Positions 43,315 through 52,545 of a stretch of DNA of 64,000 nt are shown here, piece by piece (position 1 is the first letter of the stretch; each line of letters starts with the position of its first letter). The notes under the pieces are model-generated. The model searched no databases. It had not been told where the DNA came from and was given only the letters and a program-made list of their open reading frames with translations. The translations under genes were made by a program, and so were the position numbers. The DNA lies in the NCBI GenBank assembly GCA_025355645.1, contig JANXZG010000095.1:1-64000 (forward strand), read 5' to 3'. Source of the stretch: Gammaproteobacteria bacterium (GTDB taxonomy: Bacteria; Pseudomonadota; Gammaproteobacteria; Steroidobacterales; Steroidobacteraceae).

Positions 43315-43735
43315 CTTCCTGCTCGGGATCGTAGCGATAGGGCTTACCTATCTTTACGTGCTCGCCCTGGTATATGGCATTGGGCTGGTTGCCGCGCTGC
43401 CGGTACCCGCCCTGTGGAGCGGGATGTTTTCCACCCGCCATGGCGCAGCCGCCGCGTGGATTCTGAGCTCGCACTTCATCGTGGTGTTGCTCCTCTCAGC
43501 GCCGTTCGCCTGGATGATCGCCCGAGCATGCGGCCGCTCCAGCGTCGTCGTGTCCGTGTCGGTTGCGCTGCTGATCCTGGCACTGTTTGAGATTCCGCTC
43601 ATCCTTGCGTCGATCAATGGCGGCGGGATATTCCCCTGGTGGGTGTGGCTTGCCGATATTGTCCAGTTCGCCGGCTCGCTGCCAATTCTGGTGCTTCTGT
43701 TCCGGCGACTGCGCGCCGATAAGAGTCCGGCCTGA
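43304..43735 (+). CDS. Hypothetical four-helix membrane protein
   Basis: A 143-residue protein with GTG start inside the end of the methyltransferase gene and four hydrophobic helices (GIVAIGLTYLYVLALVYGIG; ILSSHFIVVLLLSAPFAWMI; VVVSVSVALLILALFEIPLI; WVWLADIVQFAGSLPILVLL). I do not recognise a family. Overlap with the upstream gene suggests co-expression. Confidence 0.65.
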   Translation: MRRNFLLGIVAIGLTYLYVLALVYGIGLVAALPVPALWSGMFSTRHGAAAAWILSSHFIVVLLLSAPFAWMIARACGRSSVVVSVSVALLILALFEIPLILASINGGGIFPWWVWLADIVQFAGSLPILVLLFRRLRADKSPA

Positions 43736-43951
43736 TTAAGGACTCTCGTTCGCCTGCCATTCTGTCGCATTACTGCCATTACTCGACTTCGCGTCCACGC
43801 TGAGCTGACACCTATCAGCTTCGTCGTTGTGACGATTGCAGTCGCTGGTGCGTAGTTAAACGAGGTAGCAAATCGCTGATGAACATTAACTGCCTTTGGT
43901 TTCCGTCAGCGTGCGCCGCTCACCCTCAATCCGGATCGCCCGACCGGTGGT

Positions 43952-44419
43952 CTAACGCGATACCTTCGCGCGGTGCACGCGTTCGATCAGGTCATCGGCG
44001 ACGGCGTTTCGTGCGAATGGATTGAACATCGAATTGCGCGGCGGGGAGAAACTGATCTCCTGGCCAAAGCGCCCGGGGCTCACCAGGCGCAGCGTGATCC
44101 TGGGCGGATTGACAAGCGTCGAGGCGCTGACATTCATGATGCTCCCAAGCGGCACTGATTCGCTCTGGTCGCCGATTTTCACAACCAGGTGATCGCCGCC
44201 GTCCCAGACCTCGTCCGCGAGGTCCCATACCAGCTTGCGAAACATCAGAAAAAAGAACGGTATTAGCAGCAGCGGGGGCAGGAAAGCCAGCGGCGGCACG
44301 CGTGTGGGTGAGGTAAACAGGGTCACGCACAAGATGAACAGCGGGACGCCAAAGAGCAGGGCCGGCAGCACTCGCTTATAGTAAAACGTTGACTGGCCGG
44401 AAATTTTCTTCATCAGCAT
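43952..44419 (-). CDS. Hypothetical membrane protein with PH-like C-terminal half
   Basis: A 155-residue protein with two adjacent membrane helices (LPALLFGVPLFILCVTLF and LAFLPPLLLIPFFFLMF), then a beta-rich cytoplasmic part (EVWDGGDHLVVKIGDQSESV, RITLRLVSPGRFGQEISFSP). The layout is reminiscent of bacterial PH-like proteins, by impression only. ATG at 44413 is an equally good start. It begins seven bases after htpG on the same strand and may be co-transcribed. The 216-base gap to the left has only a short AGCTGA/TCAGCT repeat. Confidence 0.6.
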   Translation of the reverse strand: MLMKKISGQSTFYYKRVLPALLFGVPLFILCVTLFTSPTRVPPLAFLPPLLLIPFFFLMFRKLVWDLADEVWDGGDHLVVKIGDQSESVPLGSIMNVSASTLVNPPRITLRLVSPGRFGQEISFSPPRNSMFNPFARNAVADDLIERVHRAKVSR

Positions 44420-44425
44420 GGGTTT

Positions 44426-46333
44426 CTACCCGACCAGAATCTTCCCGCTCGCCGGCAGCCCCGCGACGATCAGGGCATTGACCCTGCGTACAAAGGTCGC
44501 CGGATCCTCAAGCTCGCCGCCCTCGGCCAGTAACGCCTGGTCATACAACACACTGGCGAGGTCGGCAAAAGCCGCCTCTTCCGCACTATCGCGCAATCGC
44601 TCGATCAGCACGTGCTTCGGGTTGACCTCGAGAACTGGCAAGGTCGCGAATGGATTCGATTGCCCCGCCTGCTTCAGGATACGGCCCATGCGTAGCGACA
44701 TGCCATATTCGCCGGCGACCAGACAGGCCGGCGAATCGGTCAGGCGAGTGGATACGCGCGCGCTGTTTATCTTGCCGGTCAGCACCTTGCCCAGGCGCTC
44801 CAGCGTGCCCTTGTAAGCTGACTCGGTCGCGGCTTTTTCTGGGGTTTCGATCGGCGAGCCGAGATCCGGGGCGACGCTTGCGGCGCTCGCCAGGGTCTTG
44901 CCATCAAATTCATGCAGGTGCCCGACGACCCACTCGTCGATCCGGTCGACCAGCAGCAGTACCTCGATGCCCTTGGCCCTAAACCCCTCCAGATGCGGGC
45001 TGTTGCGCGCGCCGGCAAGCGTATCGGCGGTCAGGTAATAGATTGACTTCTGGTCCGCCTGCATCCGCCCGACGTAATCGGCGAGCGTGACCGAGGCCGC
45101 CTCATCGGCACTCTGAGTCGAGTGAAACCGCAGCAGCTTCGCGACGCGCTCCGACTGCGACGCGTCCGCCTTCTGGCTCATGTCCTTGATCACGCCTTCC
45201 TTCAGCACGGCGCCGAAGGTCTTCCAGAATTCGGCGTATTCCACTGGCTTTGATGCAGCCAGGTCCTCAAGCAGGTCGAGCGTGCGCTTGACGAGCGCCG
45301 CCTTGATTTTGCCAGCGGTACGATCGCTCTGCAGCAGCTCGCGCGAGACGTTCAGCGGCAAATCGGATGAATCGACCAGGCCGCGCATGAACCTGAGCCA
45401 GGATGGCAGCAGTTCCGCCGCCTTGTCCATGATGAACACGCGCTTGACGTACAGCTTTATGCCACCGCCGCCATCGCGCTCGAACAAATCGAACGGCGCG
45501 CTCTTCGGCAAATACAGCAGCGAGGTATATTCGATGTTGCCCTCGACTTTGTTGTGCGCCCACATGCGCGCATCATCGGGGTCATGAGTCAGGTGATGGT
45601 AGAACGCCTGGTAGTCCTCGTCCTTGAGCTCTGACTTCGGGCGCGTCCAGAACGCTTTCGCCTGGTTCAGCGTATCGTCCTTGTCGCCCGCCTTCAGGAT
45701 AATCGGCAGGCCGAGATGATCGGAGTACTTGCGCACAAGGGACCGCAGGCGCGATTCTTCCAGAAATTCCTTATCTTCATCGCGCAGGTGCAAGGTCACC
45801 TCGGTGCCGCGCTCGCTCTTCTGGCCGGCCTTGATCTCGTAGGATCCTTCGCCGTCGGATTCCCAGTGAACCGGCTCATCGTCCGTGCGCTTCGTCAGCA
45901 CCGTGACCCGGTCGGCAACAATAAACGCGGAGTAGAAGCCGACACCGAACTGGCCGATCAGCTGCGCATCCTTCGCCGCATCACCGCTCAGCGTCTCGAG
46001 GAATTTCTTCGTGCCGGAGCGCGCGATCGTGCCAAGATTGTCGATGACTTCGGCGCGGCTCATGCCGATGCCGTTATCGCGGATGCACAGCGTTCCGGCG
46101 GCCTTGTCCGGTATCAAGGTGATCGAGAGGGTGTCGCTGCCGAGCAAATCGGGGCGCGCGAGCGCCTCGAAGCGCAGCTTTTCGCAGGCATCCGAGGCGT
46201 TGGAGATCAGCTCCCGCAGGAAGATTTCCCGGTGGGCGTAGAGCGAGTGAATGACCAGGCGCAGCACCTGGCGGGTCTCCGCCTGGAATTCCTTGGTTTC
46301 TGCCTGAGTTTCTACCGGTTTTGCTTTAGCCAT
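44426..46333 (-). CDS. htpG: Chaperone HtpG (bacterial Hsp90)
   Basis: ATP-dependent dimeric chaperone. The 635-residue protein has the GHKL ATPase domain with FLRELISNASDACEKLR, IRDNGIGMS, IARSGTKKFL and GQFGVGFYSAFIVAD. The middle domain has YKTEE-region equivalents and RELLQSDRTAGKIK, and a full C-terminal dimerisation domain follows. The N-terminus carries eight extra residues compared with E. coli. A sigma-32-like promoter ends nine bases before the ATG. Confidence 0.97.
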   Translation of the reverse strand: MAKAKPVETQAETKEFQAETRQVLRLVIHSLYAHREIFLRELISNASDACEKLRFEALARPDLLGSDTLSITLIPDKAAGTLCIRDNGIGMSRAEVIDNLGTIARSGTKKFLETLSGDAAKDAQLIGQFGVGFYSAFIVADRVTVLTKRTDDEPVHWESDGEGSYEIKAGQKSERGTEVTLHLRDEDKEFLEESRLRSLVRKYSDHLGLPIILKAGDKDDTLNQAKAFWTRPKSELKDEDYQAFYHHLTHDPDDARMWAHNKVEGNIEYTSLLYLPKSAPFDLFERDGGGGIKLYVKRVFIMDKAAELLPSWLRFMRGLVDSSDLPLNVSRELLQSDRTAGKIKAALVKRTLDLLEDLAASKPVEYAEFWKTFGAVLKEGVIKDMSQKADASQSERVAKLLRFHSTQSADEAASVTLADYVGRMQADQKSIYYLTADTLAGARNSPHLEGFRAKGIEVLLLVDRIDEWVVGHLHEFDGKTLASAASVAPDLGSPIETPEKAATESAYKGTLERLGKVLTGKINSARVSTRLTDSPACLVAGEYGMSLRMGRILKQAGQSNPFATLPVLEVNPKHVLIERLRDSAEEAAFADLASVLYDQALLAEGGELEDPATFVRRVNALIVAGLPASGKILVG

Positions 46334-46342
46334 GGGTTGCTA

Positions 46343-46371
46343 CTGTGGGGACGGGTGCCAGAAGATTCAAG
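46343..46371 (-). promoter_or_regulatory. Sigma-32-like promoter of htpG
   Basis: On the minus strand CTTGAAT, 14 bases, then CCCCACAG closely matches the heat-shock consensus CTTGAAA-N13/14-CCCCATNT. The -10 box ends nine bases before the htpG ATG, so the transcript would be nearly leaderless. htpX has the same spacing. Confidence 0.65.
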
Positions 46372-46374
46372 CGC

Positions 46375-47265
46375 TTAGGGCCAATCAGCGCGTGCATCAA
46401 AATCAAACTCCTTGCGCATCTGCTCATAAGCCTCGCGGGCCTTGGCGCTTTCGGCGGCCGGCGTGACAATGCGCACTTCGACGATCTGGTCCCCGGCAGG
46501 CTTGCCGGGCAGTCCCCGACCCCTCAAGCGCAGTTTTTGGCCAGTCTGGGCGCCCGCCGGTACCCGCAGGTCGACCTTGCCACCCAGTGTGGGGACTTCA
46601 ACCTTGGCGCCCAGCGCTGCCTCCCAGGGCGCGAGCGGCAGCTCGATCGTCACATCCTTGCCCTGGACACTATAATAGGGGTGCGACAGGTACTTGATGC
46701 GCACGAGGATCCCCGGCCGGCCCGGCTCCCCGGCAATGCGCATCGCCTGCCCATCGGCGATGCCGGCCGGAATCTGCACATCGATCGTGCGCTCATGGCC
46801 CTGCTCTTTCAGGCTGACGCGTCTCTGCGTGCCGCGATAGGCATCCTCGATGCTGACCTCGAGCTGCCCCGCCTCCACTTCGGGTTCATTCTCCCGGCGC
46901 CTTCTGCCGGCCCCGACCCCGGGGGCGGCGCCAAAAATGGAGGAAAAGAAATCGCTAAAACCGTTGACGTCCTGGAAGGCCGGGCCGGCGCCCGCGCCGC
47001 CAAATCGACTTTCCCAGCCCGGCGGCGGCCTAAATTGCTGACCGGCGCGGTAGTTTTGCCCGAGCTGGTCGTAGGAGGCGCGCTTTTCGGCGTCCTTCAG
47101 CACTTCATAGGCCTCCTGCACATCCTTGAATTTTTCCTCGGCGTTTTTCTCCTTACTGACATCCGGATGATATTTGCGCGCGAGCTTGCGATACGCGACC
47201 TTGATCTCGTCGGGGCTTGCCGTACGCTCGACCCCCATGGTCTTGTAGTAGTCCTTGAATTTCAT
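46375..47265 (-). CDS. cbpA: DnaJ-class co-chaperone CbpA
   Basis: A 296-residue Hsp40 without zinc finger. The J domain covers residues 1-70 with [16 protein letters not shown] and the HPD triplet in KYHPDVS. A Gly/Phe-rich linker ([21 protein letters not shown]) follows, then the two-part C-terminal substrate domain ([38 protein letters not shown]). No DNA-binding feature is evident beyond the family name. It lies directly upstream of htpG. Confidence 0.94.
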   Translation of the reverse strand: MKFKDYYKTMGVERTASPDEIKVAYRKLARKYHPDVSKEKNAEEKFKDVQEAYEVLKDAEKRASYDQLGQNYRAGQQFRPPPGWESRFGGAGAGPAFQDVNGFSDFFSSIFGAAPGVGAGRRRRENEPEVEAGQLEVSIEDAYRGTQRRVSLKEQGHERTIDVQIPAGIADGQAMRIAGEPGRPGILVRIKYLSHPYYSVQGKDVTIELPLAPWEAALGAKVEVPTLGGKVDLRVPAGAQTGQKLRLRGRGLPGKPAGDQIVEVRIVTPAAESAKAREAYEQMRKEFDFDARADWP

Positions 47266-47351
47266 GCCAGTCTTTATAACTCAAACTGAATGTTGCATCG
47301 CACCAATCGAGCGGTCTTGCATCCGGAACCGCTCCGGCTGCGTATATAGTC

Positions 47352-47380
47352 CTTGAAATGATTATCCGCTGTCCCGACCA
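47352..47380 (+). promoter_or_regulatory. Sigma-32-like promoter of htpX
   Basis: CTTGAAA (perfect -35), 14 bases, then CCCGACCA, followed by TAGCTCCCC and the htpX ATG. Spacing between every part equals that at htpG, where the last nine bases are TAGCAACCC. The -10 match is weaker than at htpG. Confidence 0.55.
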
Positions 47381-47389
47381 TAGCTCCCC

Positions 47390-48271
47390 ATGAAACGCAT
47401 ATTCCTGTTCGTCCTGACTAACCTCGCAGTGCTTGCGCTGCTGAGCCTCGTGGTCATGGTCCTCGAGCAGGTCTTCCACGTGCGCCTGGGCCAGGGCGGA
47501 TTGGGCAGCCTGCTGGTCATGGCAGCAGTGTTCGGGTTCGGCGGGGCATTCATATCCTTGCTGATGTCGAAGTGGATCGCCAAGCGCACGATGGGCGTCG
47601 CGGTCATCGGACAGCCGCGCACCGAGACCGAGCAATGGCTTATCGGCACGGTCACGCGCCTTGCCCAGCAGGCCAACGTCGGCATACCCGAGGTCGGCAT
47701 ATTCGATTCGGCCGAGATGAATGCGTTTGCGACGGGTGCCAGGCGCAACGCCGCGCTGGTCGCCGTCAGCAGCGGGCTGCTGCGCGGCATGTCGCGTAGC
47801 CAGGTTGAGGCGGTGCTTGGCCATGAGATGACCCATGTGGCCAATGGGGACATGGTGACGTTGACCCTGATCCAGGGCGTCGTGAACACCTTCGTGATTT
47901 TCCTGTCGCGGGTCATCGGCAGTTTTGTCGACCGGGCGGTATTCAGGAACGACCGCGACGGCTTCGGGATCGGCTATTTCGTCGTGACGATGGTCGCGCA
48001 GGTGGTCCTCGGGATCTTTGCGAGCATGATCGTCGCTGCCTTCTCCCGCTACCGGGAATTCCGCGCCGATCGCGGCGGGGCGAACCTGGCCGGCACCGGT
48101 AACATGGTCAGCGCGCTGCAGACGCTCAAGCACGGCCAGGGCGAGCCGATGCCCGCGCAGATGCAGGCATTCGGCATCAACACCGGATCTTCAGAAGGAT
48201 TGATGCGCCTGTTCATGAGCCATCCGCCACTTGACGAACGAATTGCAGCGCTCAATGCCCCCGCCCGATGA
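47390..48271 (+). CDS. htpX: Membrane protease HtpX
   Basis: Heat-inducible zinc metalloprotease that degrades damaged membrane proteins. The 293-residue protein starts KRIFLFVLTNLAVLAL, has four membrane helices, NAFATGARRNAALVAVSSGLL, and the active-site HEMTH (His145, Glu146, His149) in VLGHEMTHVANGDM. The third ligand region is FREFRADRGGA-like (REFRADRGG). Length is normal. The last 17 bases overlap the desaturase gene. Confidence 0.97.
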   Translation: MKRIFLFVLTNLAVLALLSLVVMVLEQVFHVRLGQGGLGSLLVMAAVFGFGGAFISLLMSKWIAKRTMGVAVIGQPRTETEQWLIGTVTRLAQQANVGIPEVGIFDSAEMNAFATGARRNAALVAVSSGLLRGMSRSQVEAVLGHEMTHVANGDMVTLTLIQGVVNTFVIFLSRVIGSFVDRAVFRNDRDGFGIGYFVVTMVAQVVLGIFASMIVAAFSRYREFRADRGGANLAGTGNMVSALQTLKHGQGEPMPAQMQAFGINTGSSEGLMRLFMSHPPLDERIAALNAPAR

Positions 48272-49268
48272 AGCGCTGAAAAGCCCGCAGCTTGCGGCGC
48301 TAGGCACTCGCCCGCTCTCTGCGCTGGTGCGCTTCAGCCAGGGAGTGTCGCGCTACTTTAACAACCGCACCTTTGCCTCGCACGAAACGGCGCTCGAGGC
48401 GCCGGTGGAGAACTCGCGCCGCATCGATTGGGCGCGCGCGGTCCCTTTCCTGCTCGTGCATGCGATCTGCCTGTTTGTGTTTGTCGTAGGATTCAGCTGG
48501 ACCGCATTTGGCGTGTGCGTCGCGCTGTACCTCGTGCGCATGTTTGCGATCACCGGCTTCTATCATCGCTACTTTTCGCATCGGACCTTCAAGACCACGC
48601 GCGCCGGGCAACTGATCTTCGGTATCCTGGGCGCCTCCGCTGCGCAGCGCGGCCCGATCTGGTGGGCCGCCCATCATCGCCATCACCATCATTATTCGGA
48701 TCGGCCGGAGGACGTGCACTCGCCCGTGCAACATGGCTTTTTCTGGAGCCATATGGGTTGGTTCCTGTCGAAGAAATTCTTCGCGGCCGACCTGTCACGG
48801 GTGAAGGACTTGCTTAACTATCCCGAACTTCGCTTCCTGGACCGTTTCGATGTCGCGGTGCCTACCGTGCTTGGCGTGTCGGTGTTTTTGCTCGGGGTGC
48901 TGCTGAAGCACGTGGCCCCGGGCCTTGGCACGAACGGCTGGCAGATGCTGATCTGGGGTTTCTTTGTATCTACCGTGGCCCTTTATCATGGCACCTACAC
49001 GATCAATTCATTGTCCCATGTGTTCGGCCGGCAACGCTACCGGACCGGGGATACCAGCCGCAATAATTTCCTGCTGGCCATCATCACGCTGGGTGAAGGC
49101 TGGCATAACAATCACCACCACTACCCGGCCACCGTGCGCCAGGGGTTTTACTGGTGGGAGGTTGACCTGACGTTCTACCTGCTGAAGTGTCTGTCGTTCT
49201 TCGGCCTGATCTGGGACCTGCACGCCGTGCCGGCCGCTATGCGCGAAGGCGCCGGCAAGCGCTACTAG
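48255..49268 (+). CDS. Membrane fatty acid desaturase
   Basis: A 337-residue di-iron desaturase of the acyl-CoA/acyl-lipid delta-9 type. Its three histidine boxes are HRYFSH, HRHHHH and HNNHHHYP, with two pairs of membrane helices around them. The start at 48255 lies inside the htpX end. It leads a block of lipid genes (FAD oxidoreductase, DUF1365, cyclopropane synthase-like) with near-zero spacing, suggesting one pathway that modifies membrane acyl chains. Confidence 0.9.
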   Translation: MPPPDEALKSPQLAALGTRPLSALVRFSQGVSRYFNNRTFASHETALEAPVENSRRIDWARAVPFLLVHAICLFVFVVGFSWTAFGVCVALYLVRMFAITGFYHRYFSHRTFKTTRAGQLIFGILGASAAQRGPIWWAAHHRHHHHYSDRPEDVHSPVQHGFFWSHMGWFLSKKFFAADLSRVKDLLNYPELRFLDRFDVAVPTVLGVSVFLLGVLLKHVAPGLGTNGWQMLIWGFFVSTVALYHGTYTINSLSHVFGRQRYRTGDTSRNNFLLAIITLGEGWHNNHHHYPATVRQGFYWWEVDLTFYLLKCLSFFGLIWDLHAVPAAMREGAGKRY

Positions 49269-49269
49269 C

Positions 49270-50544
49270 ATGCGCATCGCGGTGATTGGGTCCGGAATAT
49301 CCGGCATGGTCGCTGCGTACCGCCTGAACGCCGAGCATGAGGTCACGCTGTACGAGGCGGGAAGCCACGTCGGGGGCCACACCCACACCGTCGACATCGC
49401 GCATGGCGGACAGACCTTTGCGGTGGATACCGGGTTCATCGTATTCAACGACTGGACGTACCCGGAGTTCATCAGCCTGCTTGAGGAGCTCGATGTAGCC
49501 TCGCAGGAGAGCTCGATGAGCTTCAGCGTGCGCTGCGATAAAAGCGGGCTGGAGTACAACGGCACGACTATCAATGCCTTGTTCGCCCAGCGCAGCAATA
49601 TTTTATCGCCCACATTCCTGCGCATGGTTGCCGACATCCTGAAATTCCATGCACGCGCCCCGATGCTGCTGCTCAAAGACAACGCCGAGCTGACGCTGGG
49701 TGAGTACCTGAAAGCCGGCGGTTACTCACGCGCGTTCATCGAGCATTTCATGATCCCGATGGTTGCGGCCATCTGGTCCGCGCGCCCGGCGGACATGCTG
49801 CGCTTTCCCGCGAGGTTCCTGGTCAGCTTCTTCGCGAACAATGGACTTCTGACGGTCAACCGGCGCCCCGTATGGCGCGCAGTCCGCGGCGGATCCCGGG
49901 AGTACGTAAAAAAAATTACGAGGCCGCTCGCTTCGCGCATACACCTGAACACGCCGGTAGCCGGTGTGCAGCGCCATCCGCAGCATGTCCTGCTGCGCCT
50001 GAAGAACGGCACGGTCGAGCATTTTGACCAGGTTTTCTTCGCCTGCCACAGCGACCAGGCCCTGGCCATACTGGCCGATGCGTCGCGCGAGGAACGGGAG
50101 GTTCTCTCAGCAATACCCTACCAGGCTAACGAGGCGCTGCTGCATACCGATGAGCGACTGATGCCGCGGCGTCGGCTCGCCTGGGCTGCCTGGAATTGCC
50201 ATCTTCCGGCAGCCGCCCACGAGCGCGTGGCGGTCACCTACAACATGAACATCCTGCAGCGGCTTTCAGCGCCCGTGCAGTTCCTGCTGACGCTGAACCG
50301 GCACGAGGGCATCGATCCGGGCAAGGTATTGGGCAGCTTCCAGTATCACCACCCGATGATCACAAGCGCCTCGCTCGCTGCGCAGGCACGCAGGCATGAG
50401 ATCAGTGGCCCGAGGCGCACTTATTACTGCGGTGCCTATTGGGGTTTTGGTTTCCACGAAGATGGCGTCAGCAGCGCCATCGCTGCGCTCAATGAATTCA
50501 ACCGGCGCAATTATGCACAGCTGCATCTACAAAGGGTGGGTTAG
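49270..50544 (+). CDS. FAD-dependent amine-oxidase-fold oxidoreductase
   Basis: A 424-residue flavoprotein: the dinucleotide-binding RIAVIGSGISGMVAAYRL, then YEAGSHVGGHTHTVDI and DTGFIVFNDWTYPEF, and the C-terminal FAD segment YYCGAYWGFGFHEDGVSSA. This is the NAD(P)-binding Rossmann/amine-oxidase family regularly found beside DUF1365 and cyclopropane-synthase-like genes. In related clusters it is thought to act on unsaturated acyl chains; the reaction here is unknown. It starts one base after the desaturase stop. Confidence 0.88.
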   Translation: MRIAVIGSGISGMVAAYRLNAEHEVTLYEAGSHVGGHTHTVDIAHGGQTFAVDTGFIVFNDWTYPEFISLLEELDVASQESSMSFSVRCDKSGLEYNGTTINALFAQRSNILSPTFLRMVADILKFHARAPMLLLKDNAELTLGEYLKAGGYSRAFIEHFMIPMVAAIWSARPADMLRFPARFLVSFFANNGLLTVNRRPVWRAVRGGSREYVKKITRPLASRIHLNTPVAGVQRHPQHVLLRLKNGTVEHFDQVFFACHSDQALAILADASREEREVLSAIPYQANEALLHTDERLMPRRRLAWAAWNCHLPAAAHERVAVTYNMNILQRLSAPVQFLLTLNRHEGIDPGKVLGSFQYHHPMITSASLAAQARRHEISGPRRTYYCGAYWGFGFHEDGVSSAIAALNEFNRRNYAQLHLQRVG

Positions 50545-51259
50545 GCACCGGCGCGTGGCGCCGAAGCACAACAGCTTTCGCTACCGGCTGTTCATGCTGT
50601 ATGTGGATCTTGCGGAGTTGCCGGCGCTGTTCGACGGCACGCCCTTCTGGTCAGCGCGCCGCCCGGCACTCGCGTGGTTCCGCAGGGCCGATTATCTCGC
50701 GCCGGCAGAGCTTTCGCTCGATGAGGCCGTGCGACAGCTGGTCGAACGGCGTACCGGGCGGCGTCCCGACGGGCCGATCCGGTTGCTGACGCACCTGCGC
50801 TATTTTGGCTATTGCATGAACCCGGTCAGTTTTTACTACTGCTTCAATGCCGACGGACAGCGGCTCGAGACGATCGTGGCGGAAGTCACCAACACGCCGT
50901 GGGGCGAGCGCCACCAGTATGTGCTGCCGGCAGGCGCACAAGGCGCGCCGCTGAAGCGTTTTGAACTCGACAAGCGCTTCCATGTCTCCCCATTCATGCC
51001 GATGGATATGCACTATCGTTGGAGCTTCAATGAGCCCTCCGGCCGGCTTCTCGTGCACATGCGAAACTTCCGCGAACAGAAGTTCCTGTTCGATGCAACC
51101 TTGACGCTACGGCGGGAACCTATCAGCGCCGGCGCCCTCATGGGCGCACTTCTGCGGTATCCGCTGATGACGCTTAAGGTCGTCACGGCCATACATTTCC
51201 AGGCGCTGCGGTTGCTTTTGAAACGCACGCCGTTCTACGCCCATCCGCGGGCGACATGA
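50513..51259 (+). CDS. DUF1365 protein
   Basis: A 248-residue protein with all the DUF1365 hallmarks: YKGWVRHRRVAPKHNSFRYR, LLTHLRYFGYCMNPVSFYYC, VAEVTNTPWGERHQYVL, KRFHVSPFMPMDMHYRWSF (read in parts). Biochemical function unknown, always in lipid clusters with the FAD protein and the methyltransferase. ATG 50513 overlaps the FAD gene by 32 bases; the longer frame upstream is a shadow. The stop overlaps the next start as ATGA. Confidence 0.9.
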   Translation: MHSCIYKGWVRHRRVAPKHNSFRYRLFMLYVDLAELPALFDGTPFWSARRPALAWFRRADYLAPAELSLDEAVRQLVERRTGRRPDGPIRLLTHLRYFGYCMNPVSFYYCFNADGQRLETIVAEVTNTPWGERHQYVLPAGAQGAPLKRFELDKRFHVSPFMPMDMHYRWSFNEPSGRLLVHMRNFREQKFLFDATLTLRREPISAGALMGALLRYPLMTLKVVTAIHFQALRLLLKRTPFYAHPRAT

Positions 51260-52545
51260 AAAGCAGCATCATTCCGGAGGAGGCTGCCCAGGACCCTGCG
51301 GAGCCCGTCTCGGCGCTGACCGGGCTCGCCAAGCGCCTGCTGCTTACGCAGCTGCGCAAGATCAGCCGCGGGCGCCTGAGACTTATCGACGGAGACCTTG
51401 GCCAGAGCTTCGGCCGGGCTAGCCCGGACGCCCCGTACGATGTCACCGTGCGTATCCGCAATCAACGCATGTACGCGGAGGCGGTATTTGCGGGTACCGT
51501 TGGCGCGGGCGAGGCCTACATCCGCGGCTACTGGACTTGCGACAACCTGACCGACCTCGTGCGCCTGTTCATCGCGAACGACGCGATGATGGCCGATGTG
51601 GATACCGGCTGGTCGCGCCTGGCGGGCGTGCTCATGAAAGCGGCGCACTGGCTCAATCGCAACGACAAGTCGGGCAGCAGAGCCAACATCGCAGCGCATT
51701 ACGACCTCGGCAACCGCTTCTTCGAGCTGTTCCTGGACGAGACAATGGCCTACTCCTGCGGCATCTTTCCTTGCGCAGGGGCAAGCCTGGCGCAGGCCTC
51801 GCGCGCGAAGTTCGATGCCGCCTGCTCAAAATTGGCGCTCAAGAAAAACCAGAGCCTGCTCGAGATCGGCACGGGCTGGGGCGGCCTTGCGATCCATGCC
51901 GCAAGACATTATGGCTGCCGGGTCACGAGCACGACGATCTCCCGGCAGCAATATGACTATGCCCGGGAGCGCATCGCACGCGCGGGCCTCTCGGATCGGA
52001 TCACGCTATTGCTCGAGGACTACCGGGAGCTTACCGGCGAGTACGATGCGCTGGTGTCGATCGAGATGGTCGAGGCCGTGGGCCATCAATACCTCGATGG
52101 GTATTTTCGCAAGTGCAGCGATCTGTTGCGCGCTGATGGGGCCATGCTGCTGCAGTCGATCACGATCGCCGATCAATACTATGAGCGTGCGCTTCACTCG
52201 GTGGACTACATCAAGAAATTCATTTTCCCCGGCGGCTTCATGCCCTCGGTGCAAAGCCTGGTCGATTCGATCGCACGCGCGACCGACATGAAGCTCTCTC
52301 ACCTGGAAGACATCGGACCGCATTACGCCAGGACGCTAAAATTGTGGCGCGAAGCGTTCATGGGCCGGCTCGCCGAGGTGCGCGCACTGGGATACCCCGA
52401 GAGTTTTATACGCATGTGGGAGTATTACTTTTGCTATTGTGAGGGCGGTTTCGAGGAGCGGCACCTGGGCGATGTCCAGATGCTGCTGACCAAGCCGCAA
52501 GCGCGGCGCCCGATCATTGCGACCGTACATGCCCCGAGCACCTGA
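51256..52545 (+). CDS. cfa: Cyclopropane-fatty-acyl-phospholipid synthase family methyltransferase
   Basis: A 429-residue SAM-dependent enzyme acting on acyl chains of membrane phospholipids. It has YIRGYWTCDNLTDLVRLF, IAAHYDLGNRFFELFLDETMAYS (read in parts), the SAM site SLLEIGTGWGGLAIHAA, and the C-terminal MWEYYFCYCEGGFEERHLGD. Standard Cfa and the related enzymes making methylated or furan fatty acids share these motifs; the neighbours (desaturase, FAD protein, DUF1365) leave either product possible. Confidence 0.9.
   Translation: MKSSIIPEEAAQDPAEPVSALTGLAKRLLLTQLRKISRGRLRLIDGDLGQSFGRASPDAPYDVTVRIRNQRMYAEAVFAGTVGAGEAYIRGYWTCDNLTDLVRLFIANDAMMADVDTGWSRLAGVLMKAAHWLNRNDKSGSRANIAAHYDLGNRFFELFLDETMAYSCGIFPCAGASLAQASRAKFDAACSKLALKKNQSLLEIGTGWGGLAIHAARHYGCRVTSTTISRQQYDYARERIARAGLSDRITLLLEDYRELTGEYDALVSIEMVEAVGHQYLDGYFRKCSDLLRADGAMLLQSITIADQYYERALHSVDYIKKFIFPGGFMPSVQSLVDSIARATDMKLSHLEDIGPHYARTLKLWREAFMGRLAEVRALGYPESFIRMWEYYFCYCEGGFEERHLGDVQMLLTKPQARRPIIATVHAPST

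Noticed and set aside
46345..47289. Plus-strand frame of 314 residues
   Set aside because: It is antisense to cbpA with its intact HPD motif; the product has biased His/Arg composition.
47266..47351. Sigma-32 promoter for cbpA
   Set aside because: I looked for the CTTGAAA-N14-CCCC layout on the minus strand upstream of 47265 and found none; only a TATAAA-like box with no matching -35.
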